A stretch of DNA of 60,000 nt from Symbiodinium natans. Taxonomy: Eukaryota; Sar; Dinophyceae; Suessiales; Symbiodiniaceae. The position numbers and the translations under genes were made by a program. The notes under the pieces were generated by a model. That model saw only the letters and a list, made by a program, of their open reading frames with translations. It did no database searches and had not been told where the DNA came from. The stretch covers positions 1 through 60,000 of the forward strand of contig CAJNDS010000316.1 in NCBI GenBank assembly GCA_905221605.1, given 5' to 3'. Below are positions 47,233 through 58,494 of the stretch, one piece after another. Each line of letters starts with the position of its first letter. Position 1 is the first letter of the stretch.

Positions 47233-50200
47233 GGTTTGCGGGGTTTGCAGCGTTTAGGGTTTGGGGTTTAGGGTGCCAGGCGGGTGTGTGTATGGGTGGT
47301 TTCATGAAATAGTCCGTCGTAGGGCAGCCAAAGCACGAAATCCTGCAGGTTTGTCAGGGGTACCTTGTTTTGGGGAACAGCACCTCGAAACCCGGAAATG
47401 TTTGGGTCGGCACTAGGGGGCTTTCCAGCAGGTTGAAACGATTGGTTTTCGATGGCCGTGCACTTGAATCATCTGCTGGTTGATCTTGCTCACATGCTTG
47501 ATGCTGAACCTTTTCTTGGGAGCACAGGGGGGCACCTGTGCCTGGGTGAGCCAGTAGATGCCACCCGGATTCTGTCATGAAACTCCCCAGACTCCACATA
47601 AGAGGTACTCTCTCCCTTCATTTGGGTTGGCCAAAATCAGAGGCCCCGTAGTTGTCGTCCGAACCGCACACAGGGCCCCCTAAAGGGGCTGTGTTCTTTT
47701 TTTTGGTTAGCGCTGGCGAGAGTTGGTCCCGATGAGGTGCTGTTGTTGTTTCCGAGTTCCAATCTTGTTTTTACCTTTGCTAGTAGGAAAACCATAAATC
47801 CTAAACCCTTTCAGCCATTCCGAATTCTAATCTTTTTACTCTTTTTCCTTTTGTTAGTATGAAAACCCTAAATCCTAAACCCCATACGTCATTAAGCCCT
47901 CAAGCCCCCGCGAAAGGAGGATGGGGCGTCAGCCACTGCTCCTTCCCAAAGATTCGGGAGCTCAAGAGCCACCGATGGCAGCATAAGAGGCCCAGAGTTG
48001 ATTGTGGGGAGAAGTCATCCCTTTAAGGATTGAGGGCTCAGGGTTCGGGTTCAGGGTTTAGGGTTTAGCAGGAGGAATGGGAAGAGAAATGCTTAAGCCG
48101 GAAGGCGCGCAGCAACCTTACCGGGAAGGTTGTTTGGCCGCATGGTTTTGGCTACTTCCTTTTTGACAGCATGTTGTGCTTTATGGCTTGGGCTTTCGGA
48201 TTTAAAAGTTGCATTATGTAGGCTTTTGAGTTCAGGCCATGCGTGCAGGCTAACTTAATTGGCAGGCGGCTCTTCGTAACACTCGGCTGCATCAAAAGAT
48301 CACAAAGCAAATTTCCTGGCATTCGTCACATCTCCTTTATCGGGATCTGAGACGAGCCTGTTTGCAACCTCCTTCGCAACATCCCGGCACTATGACTTAC
48401 GCAAGCCGTCTACATGGGCACGTAGATATGCGCTCCCATCCATGCTGAGCCGGTACTTTCATTGCCCATTTCACTAGACTTAGGCTGGAAGACCATCTAC
48501 CGGGACTCGGTGTTCTGGCATTTGCTTGTGACTTAAGTTTGGATTTGTTCTTGGCCAGGCTTGCCCAAAAGCGAAGCAGGAAGCACAGTCTGAGTTTAAA
48601 GAACCTTGGCCACCCCCAAAACCTGGCACTTGACCAAAAGAATCAGGGGCCGTGCCCGTGTGAACCCTGTAGGCCACTTCCCACGGAGTTCAAGCACGGG
48701 CAGAAGTTGGCGGCTACTAGACAGTCAAAGCAGCGTTTTCGTTTCTTACTATGATGAATATAGTATATATATATATGTATAAGCATATTTGTACAGTTTT
48801 TCCATAATGTTTTCATACATGCTTATTCATCATCTTATTGGATTTTAAATACATCAACCTGTCAATCTGATTTTGATTGCGAGTTGGCTCGTGGGGATGC
48901 AGAGAGGGGGCTTAAGTCACAGCTGCCCAGCACAAGATCTTGCCGAGGCCAGTTGTTGGAGCGAGCGGTACGAAGCCATGCGACTGGGCCGGCGCAACAA
49001 CGAGGCAGTGGGGTTTAGGGTTTGGGATGTAAGTCGATGGAAAATGTCATCGTGCCAGCTATCGTGCGGAGGCTGGGTTCAAAGGGGTGTAGGCTTCGCA
49101 CCAGGGTGGTTGACAATCATGCAGGGGATATTTCCTTCGTGAGGCGCTTTTCTCCGTGTTGCCAGGCATCTAAACGTGCCTGTTGCTCAAAACCTAAACT
49201 CCAGACTACAGACCCCAAGCACTTCATATCCCACCAAGCCAAACAACCCTTGGACCCTAAAGCCAAAACGGCATCCTATCTGCACTGCACAGGTGTCGAC
49301 ATGCGTCAACGGTGGCTCGGTTAAATCAAAAGCTTCGGTGCGCTTTCCTGGGGACCATGCGGCCAGCTCTCCAAGACCAGGGTCCCCTTTTGGGGTTTCC
49401 TGTCATCATGACCTCTGTCTCAAGAACAACCTTCAAGAACAATTACGTATATTTTGCAAAAAAGGCATGTATATATATATATATATACATATATAGATAT
49501 GCACGAGTGTATAAACATAATACTTGTAAGCCAAACGCCTGGGTCTGCCATTGCCAATGAGGGTGCCTAGGAAGGGACGCGTAATTTCGAGACCTGCACA
49601 TGTGCCTTGGCGGCCCCATCCTTGCAAAGCAGCCAGGTAGCTCCCCCCCCGCCCTTGCTTCGGATGGCCCCAAAAACCTGAGATGGGTGTGTTCTCTTGA
49701 GACTCCTACGCCCGCGCGTGAAGTTCAGAGAGCTCTCAGGCCCCGGGGGCCCCGAACCCCCGCAACATGTGTAGAGGTCAATGGTTCAGCTCCAGCGGGC
49801 TCCCTGGCTTCGGGGATTTTGGCTGCCTCCCGTGTGTGCAGGCGGGAGATCCGATGCCCCGCCCCCCCCCCGCCCCCCCCTCCAAATTCGTGTGCAACAT
49901 AGTCAAATGCCATGTCTTGATGATGCTGTCTTCTGGGGGATTGCGGCCGTCGAGGGGGTTCTTCAACGGGATGCGAATAGCGAAGGAGCCGAAGCCTCGT
50001 AGAACCACTCTAGGTGCAGTTCTAACGTGTGGATGCCCTGCTTGGGAAGCTTGACTGTTTATGTTGCGACTGTTGGTGCAGATCCTTCCTTTGCCGGCCT
50101 GGTGAGCCGGTGATTGCGCAGGGTTCCCGTAGAGGGCCATGAGTCAGACCGCCGGGCCGAATCCTTGCCTGCCTTAAGGTGCGAGTGTGAGAGCCGAAAA

Positions 50201-50842
50201 CAAACGGAAGCCTAAACCCCAAAACAAGCAAAACCACTAGTAGCGCCCCTGTCGCTCGATTCGCTTCAGGTCCTTTTGAGGGGTCATCAGCCGAAGGGCT
50301 TCTTGCGGAACGGAATTCTCAGAAGGAATGCTGCATCCTGGTTGCTCCGGTCGATCCTGGTTGTCAATGTTGTTACGCAGGTCTGAGCCCGCGAACATTA
50401 GGGTTTCGACAGGAGCCGTGGTCGTCGTTAGGCTGCGCGAAGTGCGTGACACGGCGGGCCGCGCTTGCACCTGTGAGGTTGGCACGAAAGGCTTCGCAGA
50501 CGTGGAGGACAAGAGACAGCAGGACCCTTGCAGTTTCGGAGCGCTTTTAGTGGCTTGGGCACAGAGATAAGGCGGAACAACATGCACTCTGATACAAAGA
50601 TGTGAGACAAGCGCCTTGCAACACCCTCAGTTTTGACCCTCACACCCGAAACTTCGGCCACCAGGCCATGCAGTCGAGCCATTTGCAGGAGCTGTACTTC
50701 TTCAACAAGCTCTCCCTTCAGCTGCACAGTGAGGCCATGCTTGCAGTACCTCGCGTAGGTTTTTACATGCGAGCGCATCCCCTGAGCTTGAACACGCAGA
50801 AGCAATTTGATGCTTCCTTCAGACAGAGCCAAGACAAACCAG
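47233..50842. other. mixed stretch with short arrays, no assignable gene
   Basis: It contains weak TTTAGGG arrays (48040-48068, 49015), (TA)n runs at 48760 and 49470-49498, and C-runs at 49627 and 49862. Short open frames lie on both strands, none with convincing splice borders. Confidence 0.3.
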
Positions 50843-50947
50843 GTGAATCCCATCTCCGACGCTGCCGTGAACTGCCTCGAGCCGGTGAGGCCTGCACCCG
50901 TGGTCGAGACCGTGCTGCCGGAGGACACCAACAAAGAAGACTGTTAA
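50843..50947 (+). other. candidate terminal exon
   Basis: AACCAG|G acceptor, then VNPISDAAVNCLEPVRPAPV, VETVLPEDTNKEDC, stop TAA at 50945-50947. Acidic C-terminus. The frame is closed upstream in the same phase within about 25 bases, as expected of an exon. Confidence 0.45.
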
Positions 50948-51249
50948 GCAGGGGTTGTCCTCTCCGGGCTCCAACTTGTTTGGAGTTCTGCTAAGGAAGC
51001 GAGCTCTTCTAAGATATCTTTGCGAAAGCGAAAATACATTCCACCTTGTTTGGCCTTTTGCCACTCAGTGAAAGCTCTGCAGGCGTCCAGGTGTGTTCTT
51101 CGACACATTTCCTCTGTCTGAAATCTGGCTTGACGACTTCCTGAAGGCCTTGCGGTGCCTTCTCGAACCGGAGTAACCCTAAACCCAGAGGCGGGTGGGA
51201 ACCAAAGCCCTCAACCTGTGACGCCGCCATGTCCCTATAAGTGCATGAG

Positions 51250-51283
<34 letters not shown>
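51250..51283. repeat. 34-base C homopolymer
   Basis: Uninterrupted run of 34 C, the longest homopolymer in the window. It creates spurious open frames with poly-Gly. Confidence 0.9.
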
Positions 51284-51285
<2 letters not shown>

Positions 51286-51449
51286 AGCAATCGGGACCAG
51301 GAGCTGACGAAGACGCTGACCTTCGACCTCCTAGGCCGGGTTTCAAAAAGCACATGGGTTCTTGCCAGGGAATGAGCGGACTAGGTACCCAGGGGTCCAC
51401 GAAAGTCTGCAAAAAGTCTCGACGCGCTGAACTCTAACCTGATCCTCAC

Positions 51450-51548
51450 TACTTGGAGGCTCATAGGTACTTATAACCCCTACTATAGGTTAGGGGGCTT
51501 ATAAGTACAGTTAAAATTGGGGTCCTAAGTACCCTGAACCTCCAAGTA
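51450..51548. mobile_element. foldback element
   Basis: Outer arms TACTTGGAGG...CCTCCAAGTA with extension GGTACTTA/TAAGTACC. An inner pair GTACTTATAA...TTATAAGTAC is nested within. No clear target duplication. Confidence 0.55.
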
Positions 51549-51806
51549 CAGGACACGACTTCGAGCTGAAGCCAGACGTCATGGGCGACGAAGCGCTGTG
51601 GCACAAGGCTGTCGGCCACGACTCCCTGAATGCCTTAACAAACCGTCCCTCACGCTCGAGCTCGGTCAGTCTTGACACGCCCCAAGGCATGTAGCCCCAG
51701 CTCAGGCGAACTGTCAACGAGCTTGCCCATGTAGCTTCTAACTAAATCACTAAACATCACACTCTAAGCCCTGCAGATAAACCCCAAAGAAGAGTCGTAA
51801 CACGCC

Positions 51807-51940
51807 ATAAACCCTAAACCCTAAGCCAGAAGCCCGAAACCCTAAACCTTAAACCCTAAACCCCAAACCCCGAACCCTAAACCCTAAACCCTAAACCCCA
51901 AACCTAGGGTTTGGGGTTTAGGGTTTAGGGTTTAGGGTTG
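51807..51940. repeat. telomere-type array with an inversion point (long palindrome)
   Basis: CCCTAAA units run to 51904 and switch to TTTAGGG units from 51905. Variant units are mirrored too (CCCCAAACC against GGGTTTGGGG), giving a near-perfect palindrome of about 30 bases per arm. Confidence 0.85.
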
Positions 51941-51963
51941 AGCCATTCCCCGCTCGAATTGAA

Positions 51964-52036
51964 GGCGGGGCAGATCCCCCGCAAGAAGTTCAAGACGCCG
52001 AGCAGCAATGTGGGTGCGAAGGCGGCTTGGTCCCGA
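51964..52036 (+). other. candidate exon between two TTTAGGG arrays
   Basis: GAAG|G acceptor, AGQIPRKKFKTPSSNVGAKA AWSR, then GAGGACTTAGGG. Basic segment; product unknown. Confidence 0.3.
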
Positions 52037-52041
52037 GGACT

Positions 52042-52156
52042 TAGGGTTGAGGGTTTAGGGGGGGTTTGGGGGGGGTTTAGGGGGTTTAGGGGGTTTTGGG
52101 GGGTTTTGGGGGGTTTTGGGGGGTTTTTGGGGGTTTAGGGGGTTTAGGGGGTTTAG
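52042..52156 (+). repeat. array drifting from TTTAGGG to TTTTGGGGGG units
   Basis: Units lengthen their G and T runs along the array, a strong G-quadruplex candidate. Confidence 0.85.
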
Positions 52157-52483
52157 CAAAAAGCAACCAAGAGTTTAAGCCTTTCAGGGTTCAGGGCCTG
52201 CAGGGCTTAGCGTCTACAGGGTTCCCAAAGGGTTTTGGGCTTACAGTTTAGGGGTTTAGGGTTTGGAGCTTACAAAGTTTAGGGTTCAGGCGGGTTTAGG
52301 GAAGCTTTGAGGCTTTAAGCTTGGGTTGCAGTGTTATAAGGAATGTGCACATGAGGTGCCATAGAACGCTAATAGTGAAGAATCTAGTTTCCTGACTACG
52401 ATAACGTCGCTTAGAAGGTATTTTGCAACCCTTATAAACCCTGAACCCTAAACCTCTCTTTCATACATTATTAAATGCTAATG

Positions 52484-52714
52484 AGTTCGCCGGCAAATGT
52501 CAAAGCCGCACCGGCAATTGTCAGAAGTTCGCCGGCAATTGCAAGAAACAACAATTGCCGACGCACTTTTCACATGCGCCGGCGAACGCTTGACATTTGC
52601 CGGCGAACGAACGTTTACCAATTGCCGGCCAACTTTTGACATCTGCCGGGGCAAATGTCAAAAGTTGGCCGGCAAATGTCAAAAGGTCGTCGGCAATTGC
52701 TTTTTGCAATTGCC
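52484..52714. other. dense nested palindromes built from GCCGGC and CAATTG/CAAATGTC words
   Basis: About ten GCCGG-type words alternate in both orientations with AATTG, AAATGTC and AACTTTTGACA. TTGCCGGCCAACTTTTGACA (from 52622) and its complement (to 52675) form 26-base arms with one mismatch and a 2-base loop. GGCAATTGC-TTTTT-GCAATTGCC (52692-52714) is a perfect hairpin. No coding or transposase signature. Confidence 0.7.
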
Positions 52715-53201
52715 TGGGGCACAGGGTTTAGGGCCCTATAGGGTTTGGGGCATGGGGTTTAGGGCCCTAAGGTTTGGGGCATAGGGTTCAGGACGCTGAG
52801 ATTTTGGGGCATAGGTTTGGGGCCCTCGATTTTGGGGCATAGAATTAAGGACACTAGGGTTTGGGGCATAGGGTTCAGGGTTTTGCCACATACGATTGTT
52901 TTGCCTAGTTGTCTGTTCAAAATTAAGAACATCCCAGAGTTATTGGATCCAAAGGGATTCGATACCAGAGTAACGAGCTTAACTAGTGAATGCTTGGACT
53001 TGAGATGCTGAAGCCTGAACCCTGAACCCTTTACCCTGAGCCCGAAGCCCTAAGCCCCAAACCCTAAACCCTAAACCCTGAACCCTGACCAAAACGTGTC
53101 TATCTCCGTTTTGGCCCATGGCTTCTTTGCGTTCAGGGAGGTTCGCTGCTTCAGCGCTCGCACTGTGGAGTGCGCAAGGGCCAGAGGGTTCAAGCCTTGT
53201 C

Positions 53202-53261
53202 TTTAGGGTTTAGGGTTTAGGGTTTAGGGTTTAGGGTTTAGGGTTTAGGGTTTAGGGTTTA
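53202..53261 (+). repeat. perfect TTTAGGG array, eight units
   Basis: The cleanest telomere-type run in the window. Confidence 0.98.
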
Positions 53262-53991
53262 CACTTATGGTCTTGCGATTGTAGTCTTGCGTGCCAGCTT
53301 TGGTCAACGTGTGCTTAACGCTTGCTGAACCCACGAGTGCACTTATGAAGATGCGTGGACACGAACGGCTCAGCATCTCCAGGCGAGACTGGGCAAAGCG
53401 TGCTCCACAGGGGTCTGTAGGGGTTAGGGTTTATCAGGGTTTATGGGTTAACAAGGGTTCTTAGGCTTAAAGGGGTTTATAGGGTAGGGTTTAGGGCTTA
53501 GTTTCGTAGGAAGTGACAAAGGAGCCGTGCGTTTGACGGTTTGACACGGCTGAACTGGCGTGAATGGGACGCTAGCTGATGCAAAATAGACCAAAAACCC
53601 TAAAATCCTGGAAACCCTCAACCCTAAACCCTACCCCTGAACCCCAAAAAACCTAAACTTTGAACAGAGCCGCCAGTACGCACGTCTTGGAATTTGAGGC
53701 GAAGAGGAAGAAGCCGCTCACCAACTCCCCGAAGACCTCCGGACAGGACGCTGCGTTGCCCTGGTTGCCCTGTGAATTGATTGTAGGGTCCAGGGGGTAG
53801 GCAACCCAAGGATCCCTAAAAAGAACCCACTACCGCCTAAGCTTCCGGAAGGTTTCCTAGGTAAGGACCCTTGAAACGGAGCCTAAACGCCCAGTTAAGG
53901 TTCGAGGGCCGGGTTGATGAGAGAGGGAAGGTCCCGCCAAGCCAGGTCGTTGGCGTCAGGCGCATAGGACACCTGGCGGTTTCGTGTTTTT

Positions 53992-54057
53992 TTTTTTAAT
54001 CGCTCTCTCTCTCTCTCTTTCTCTCTTTCTCTCTTTCTCTCTTTCTCTTTCTCTCTT
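53992..54057. repeat. T-run and (CT)n microsatellite
   Basis: Nine or ten T followed by CT/TTTCTCTC units. Confidence 0.95.
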
Positions 54058-54182
54058 GCATTTTCAGGACATGTCGGATGATTCCGTTGGGGTGGGGTGG
54101 GTGATACTGATCTTGGGCACTCGCAGAGCCTCGGGAGCCCAGGGCCTACTTGAAGGTTCGTGGGGGTAGTTCTAAGTAGGGT

Positions 54183-54250
54183 TTATGAGTACCCTGTAGA
54201 GTTCCCAGAGTTCGAGCCCTTCTTATCAACTACTCATAAACCTCCCACTA
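54183..54250. repeat. small foldback
   Basis: GGTTTATGAGTA (about 54180) pairs with TACTCATAAACC (about 54233) across a ~40-base loop. Confidence 0.5.
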
Positions 54251-54779
54251 GGGCTCCTGGTGCTCTGTAGCATCTCCAAATTTGCAGGCCAACACCTGCA
54301 TCGCTGCCAAGAAATGCACTGGTTGGACTTGTGGCTTGGGGCACCTTGGCACCGGCACTGTTGGGGGTACTGGAGCCTTACCATGGTGTGACATGACCTC
54401 CTATCCCTCTATGCTTGCACTCCTACCTGCCTAAGGGACCGCTACTGGGAAGTGTGGCTTGGCGCTGCTTTTGTTTTTTTTTTGGCCGGCTGCTCTTGCT
54501 GTTTCCTGTTCTTGGAATGCAGCCCGCAGACGAGAGCATGACTCGGGCATCCGAACAGCGAGCCCCCGAAAGGAATCTCTGCAATCTCGAGCCATGTCGG
54601 AGCTTCGTCTTGCCTTCACTTGCTCCGGTCCAGAGAAGTCTTTCTCACATCGACTGAGCGGCTATGCATCTTCCATGTTGTGGCAGTTTTAGAGATTTTT
54701 TTAGAGATCTTCATCTGCAGACTTCAGAAGATGTGTGGAGAGATGCCCACCGCCACCACACACTCAGGCACAGCTGTAG

Positions 54780-55060
54780 TGGTGGCTGTTAGAAGTACAC
54801 ACGAAACGAGTGTCAAGAAGTGGTCGCCTTCTTCTCTGAGGGATTTGAAAAACACGTACAGCGTGGCGGCCCTGGAGTTCACGGTGGGCAACGATGCCTT
54901 GAAGGAGGGGGGGGGGGGGGAGATTTTTTACAGGGGTTTGCACGGCCAGGGTACTCGCGCTTGCCTCGAGAATCGGCTCTCTGTATGGTTTTGTTGCCTA
55001 CCAGTAAACGCAATGGAGTTGCAAAGGTGTTGCATTGGACGCTGGGGTTCGGGCTTATGA
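54780..55060 (+). other. possible exon interrupted by a G-run
   Basis: KKWSPSSLRDLKNTYSVAAL EFTVGNDALKE is coding-like (about 54808-54905) but runs into a 14-base G homopolymer at 54908. The alternative phase also stays open. Confidence 0.25.
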
Positions 55061-55378
55061 GGGTTGACTTTTCAAGCACATTGCTCCATCCCCCAAGTAC
55101 CCTGCAGAGCGAGCTTACAGTGAGGGGGCTCCTGGGAAGAGACGGGCATCAGGACGTTTCCATCTCGGAGCCTTGCCTTAAAGCCAGTGGTCTACGAATC
55201 TCGGAGATGGTAGTTACAGGACTTGTCGGTTCGTCTATGGGATGGGAGTTGATCATGCTACAAGCCCTCTTGGGGTACCCTCAGCTCATCAGGAACCTAC
55301 CACACAAGAGGCCCACCACAAGGGCACCATAAGGATCAGCCCCTCATTCAGTGTGCGCTCTGTGTGTATGTGTGTGGG

Positions 55379-55612
55379 TGTTGTGTGTTGTGTGTTGTGT
55401 GTTGTGTGTTGTGTGTTGTGTGTTGTGTGTTGTGTGTTGTGTGTTGTGTGTTGTGTGTTGTGTGTTGTGTGTTGTGTGTTGTGTGTTGTGTGTTGTGTGT
55501 TGGGTGTTGTGTGTTGTGTGTTGCGTCTTGCGTCTTGCGTCTTGCGTTTTGTGCGTTGTGTCTTGTGCGTTGTGTCTTTTGTCTCGTGTCTTGTGTGTTG
55601 TGTGTGGACGCA
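55379..55612 (+). repeat. heptanucleotide satellite TTGTGTG
   Basis: About 33 units of seven bases, pure at first and then drifting to TTGCGTC and TTGTGTC while keeping the period. Period 7 gives open frames in all phases (VCCVLCV repeats), which are not genes. Confidence 0.97.
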
Positions 55613-55917
55613 CGAGGCACCATGTGAGGCATCGGAGGGGCCATTCCGACAGGGCCTTTTTTTGTGCGCCATCTGGTGGCTTCTCAGGTCCAGTGGCGGA
55701 CCTGTGCGAAGCACGTCACCATTGGAGAGGGTGAGACCAAGCGTGTTCGATGTGCCTCGGCCTCGAAAGGACGGCAGGCCCAGTGGAAGTTTCCGAAGCC
55801 CCAAACACACTGATGGACTGCCTGAGAGAAGGGGTAGTAGAGGGGTCAGAATAATTTCTAATCGTATTCCCTTACTTAATATACTACAATAACCCCCAAA
55901 ACCCTATTCTAATCCTT

Positions 55918-55999
55918 CCCTAAACCCTAAACCCTAAACCCTAAACCCTGAACCCTAAACCCTAAACCCTAAACCCTAAACCCTAAACCCTAAACCCTA
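55918..55999 (-). repeat. CCCTAAA array
   Basis: Eleven or twelve units, one CCCTGAA variant. Confidence 0.95.
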
Positions 56000-56075
56000 T
56001 TCTAATTTAATTCTTCAGGCCCCCTCTATTCGTTTTGTCTGCAACTTTGCCCACAGTCTGCTGAGACTCGCGCAG

Positions 56076-56143
56076 GCTACGGCCGCGGCAAGAAGATCAG
56101 GATCTCCACTGGCTTCGCCAGCCAGGGCCCTAGAGGTCCATCC
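56076..56143 (+). other. candidate exon bracketed by CCCTAAA and TTTAGGG arrays
   Basis: CGCAG|G acceptor, YGRGKKIRISTGFASQGPRG PS, then TCC|GTGTATGG donor. A CCCTAAA array lies 77 bases upstream and a TTTAGGG array starts within 10 bases downstream. An earlier acceptor (CCCACAG| at 56056) would add SAETRAG. Confidence 0.4.
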
Positions 56144-56149
56144 GTGTAT

Positions 56150-56341
56150 GGGGTTTTGGATTTAGGGTTTGGGGTTTGGGGTTTGGGGTTTGGGGTTTAG
56201 GGTTTGGGGTTTAGGGTTTAGGGTTTAGGGCTTGGGGTTTAGGGTTTAGGGTTTAGGGCTTGGGGTTTAGGGTTTTGGGTTTAGGGTTTAGGGTTTGGGG
56301 TTTGGGGTTTGGGGTTTAGGGTTTAGGGTTTGGGGTTTAGG
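56150..56341 (+). repeat. long TTTAGGG/TTTGGGG array
   Basis: About 26 heptamers in which TTTAGGG and TTTGGGG variants form a higher-order pattern. Confidence 0.95.
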
Positions 56342-56641
56342 CGCCCTGGGTTGGGTAGGAAGGGATGCGTGCATTTTGGGTTAAGTTGTAGGCTGTGTGA
56401 ACTCCAAAGGCTGCCAAACCCTGCAGAATCTCAGGGAATCTCAGAAACTTACAGCTGCTATTGCTGTCTCCAGCACAGCTCTGAAAACAAACAACTTAAA
56501 AAAACACCAAACAAAAGCGCAAAAAAACACCAAGAAACACAACACAGAGCTGAGATGCGGATGCAAGCGTCGCCTTCTGCGGCCTCAAAGTGTTCGGGCA
56601 GAAGCACAGCCCCAAGAAGGAGCTGCTTTGGATGCGGGGGC

Positions 56642-56728
56642 GGGCGGGGGGGGGGGGGGGGGGAGGTTTAGGGTTTAGGGTTTAGGGAAATTTAGGGTTT
56701 AGGGTTTAGGGTTTAGGGTTAGATTGTT
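56642..56728 (+). repeat. G-run followed by TTTAGGG array
   Basis: About 18 G with one C, then seven TTTAGGG units. Confidence 0.95.
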
Positions 56729-57025
56729 TCGGGTTTTCTTAGGGTATAAGGTGGTTTAGGGCTGAGGGTAGCGAGTTATGTGGTTCATTTGCTCCCGCAC
56801 TCCAGATGCAAAAAGGGCTGAGGGTAGAGGGGCTTACCAGGATGGGCTATTATACCTCAGCGCTCTCGCGGAAAACGGGGGGTGGCCCGTGTGAAGATGC
56901 TTTTAGATGCTGGAGTCCTGGGAACAATCTTAGAAGCCTCAAGGGGTTTAGGGTTTAGGCTTTAGGGTTTAGGGTTTAGGGTTTGTCCGAAAAGAGCGGA
57001 AGTGGTGCCGATGAGTCTCGTGTCA

Positions 57026-57098
57026 GGACTCGATTGCCAAGTACTTCTTCCAGAGCCTGCCCGAAGCCCAGGCACGGGGGGTGGATCTTGTGGCATGG
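57026..57098 (+). other. candidate exon
   Basis: GTGTCAG|G acceptor, DSIAKYFFQSLPEAQARGVD LVAW, then a GT donor. A TTTAGGG array lies 35 bases upstream (56945-56990). Product unknown. Confidence 0.45.
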
Positions 57099-57203
57099 GT
57101 TCCCCTACCCCCCCCCTCTATACTATTCCCCCTAGGTTCCCCCCCAGAAGTAAGGTTATTTAGGGATAGGGGGAGAACCCATGATTATGGCATGGTAGTA
57201 ATC

Positions 57204-57297
57204 ACGAAATTCGGGGGTACCTTGCTGTATTACTACGTCCTTTTCAGGGCATGCTAGCTGTCTTCGGGTCTTAGGGGTCCCTTTGTTTTTGTCGAAA
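57204..57297. mobile_element. foldback element, family M2, copy 2
   Basis: Shares CGAAATT-GGGGGTACCTTG and TTAGGGGTCCC with 46934-47046; the outer arms are degraded. Confidence 0.4.
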
Positions 57298-57967
57298 GCA
57301 CCGATCTTCACAGGCCGGTCATCAGCGTATTGGAGATCGCTTTACGGCCCCTAAAGAGTCTCAATACTTGTGGTGCACGGATAAGGCTCCATACCATATA
57401 GGCACATGGGCCCTTAGATAAAGTGGATGGTGCACGCACTGGCAGTCGCACCAGAATGAGCCGATCCCATATTGCAAGTGGTCAACCTCTACTCTACGGC
57501 GTTCAAGCAAGCAGCGTCGAGGGATACTGGCCAACGCAGGAAGCTTGCGTCAAGGACAAGAACTGCTGGCCGCCCGGTGTGAATTTAGACCTTTTGCTAC
57601 TCAAGGACTTTTAGCCCGCCAGGCTGCAACGTCTCCCATGCTAGGTAGGCCCTTGCGACATCTCATATCTTCCCTTATTGGGCTTAAGAGGATCATGTTT
57701 CAGGAATATTTTTTCAGAGGGTTTTAAGGGCCATCCTAACACATGCCCCAAAGACCTGAAAATCCAAAGCCCGAAGCCCCAACGAGCCCTGAATCCCTGG
57801 TGGCAAACCTGGAAGCCAGCGGGACCCCGAAGTTGGGTGTAACTTTTTTTGGAACCTTACTTAGAGAGGCTCATGGGTCGTTACAAGTAGGGTTGCAGTT
57901 ATGGGAACTTTTCTTATATCCTGTAACCCTAGTTGGGGCACTCATAGCCCTACTTAGAACTAATTAG

Positions 57968-58067
57968 CTGGGATGTTCCCCCTTATACTAACAGTCCTTA
58001 ATGGGGAATGGTACCCCTTATTATAACCCCGATTAAGGACTGTTAGTCTTAGGGGGGAACATCCCAA
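57968..58067. mobile_element. foldback element, family M1, copy 2
   Basis: About 40-base terminal inverted repeats: CTGGGATGTTCCCCC...ACTAACAGTCCTTAAT and ATTAAGGACTGTTAGT...GGGGAACATCCCAA. Flanks CTAATTAG and CTAATTGC agree in six of eight bases. Confidence 0.75.
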
Positions 58068-58494
58068 CTAATTGCCCTAAACCCTAAACTTAAACCCAAG
58101 TTGAGCTCAGAAACTCCAGTACCCCTTAATTAAAGAACATCCCTTACACCGTATAAGGAACCCTATTATGGTTTAGGTATTGGAGTCCCTGGGAATGACC
58201 TGCGATGCGTTTCGCCCCGCGGAGAAAAAACACAAACCCTAGACCCTAAACATCACCAAGCCCTAGACACCCCTCAGCATCCCTACGCCCTACACACCCC
58301 TTTGAAGTCATCTGTACACAGCATTCCTCTTCAGTTGCCTCGTGGAGCATGGCTAGACGGGTGGAAAAAAAACACCCCTGCAAGCACCCCTAAACCCTGT
58401 AGACATCCCTAAGAATCCCTGAACCCTATACACACCCCCAAGCATCCCTCAACCCCATAAACGCCCCTAGGCATCCCTAAACAACCCCTAAAAC

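Noticed and set aside
51009-51412. Frames with long poly-Gly or poly-Pro near 51250
   Set aside because: Produced by the 34-base C run.
55242-55892. Open frame of 216 codons with VCCVLCV repeats, and its antisense Thr/His-rich frames
   Set aside because: Entirely a result of the TTGTGTG heptamer, which is open in every phase.
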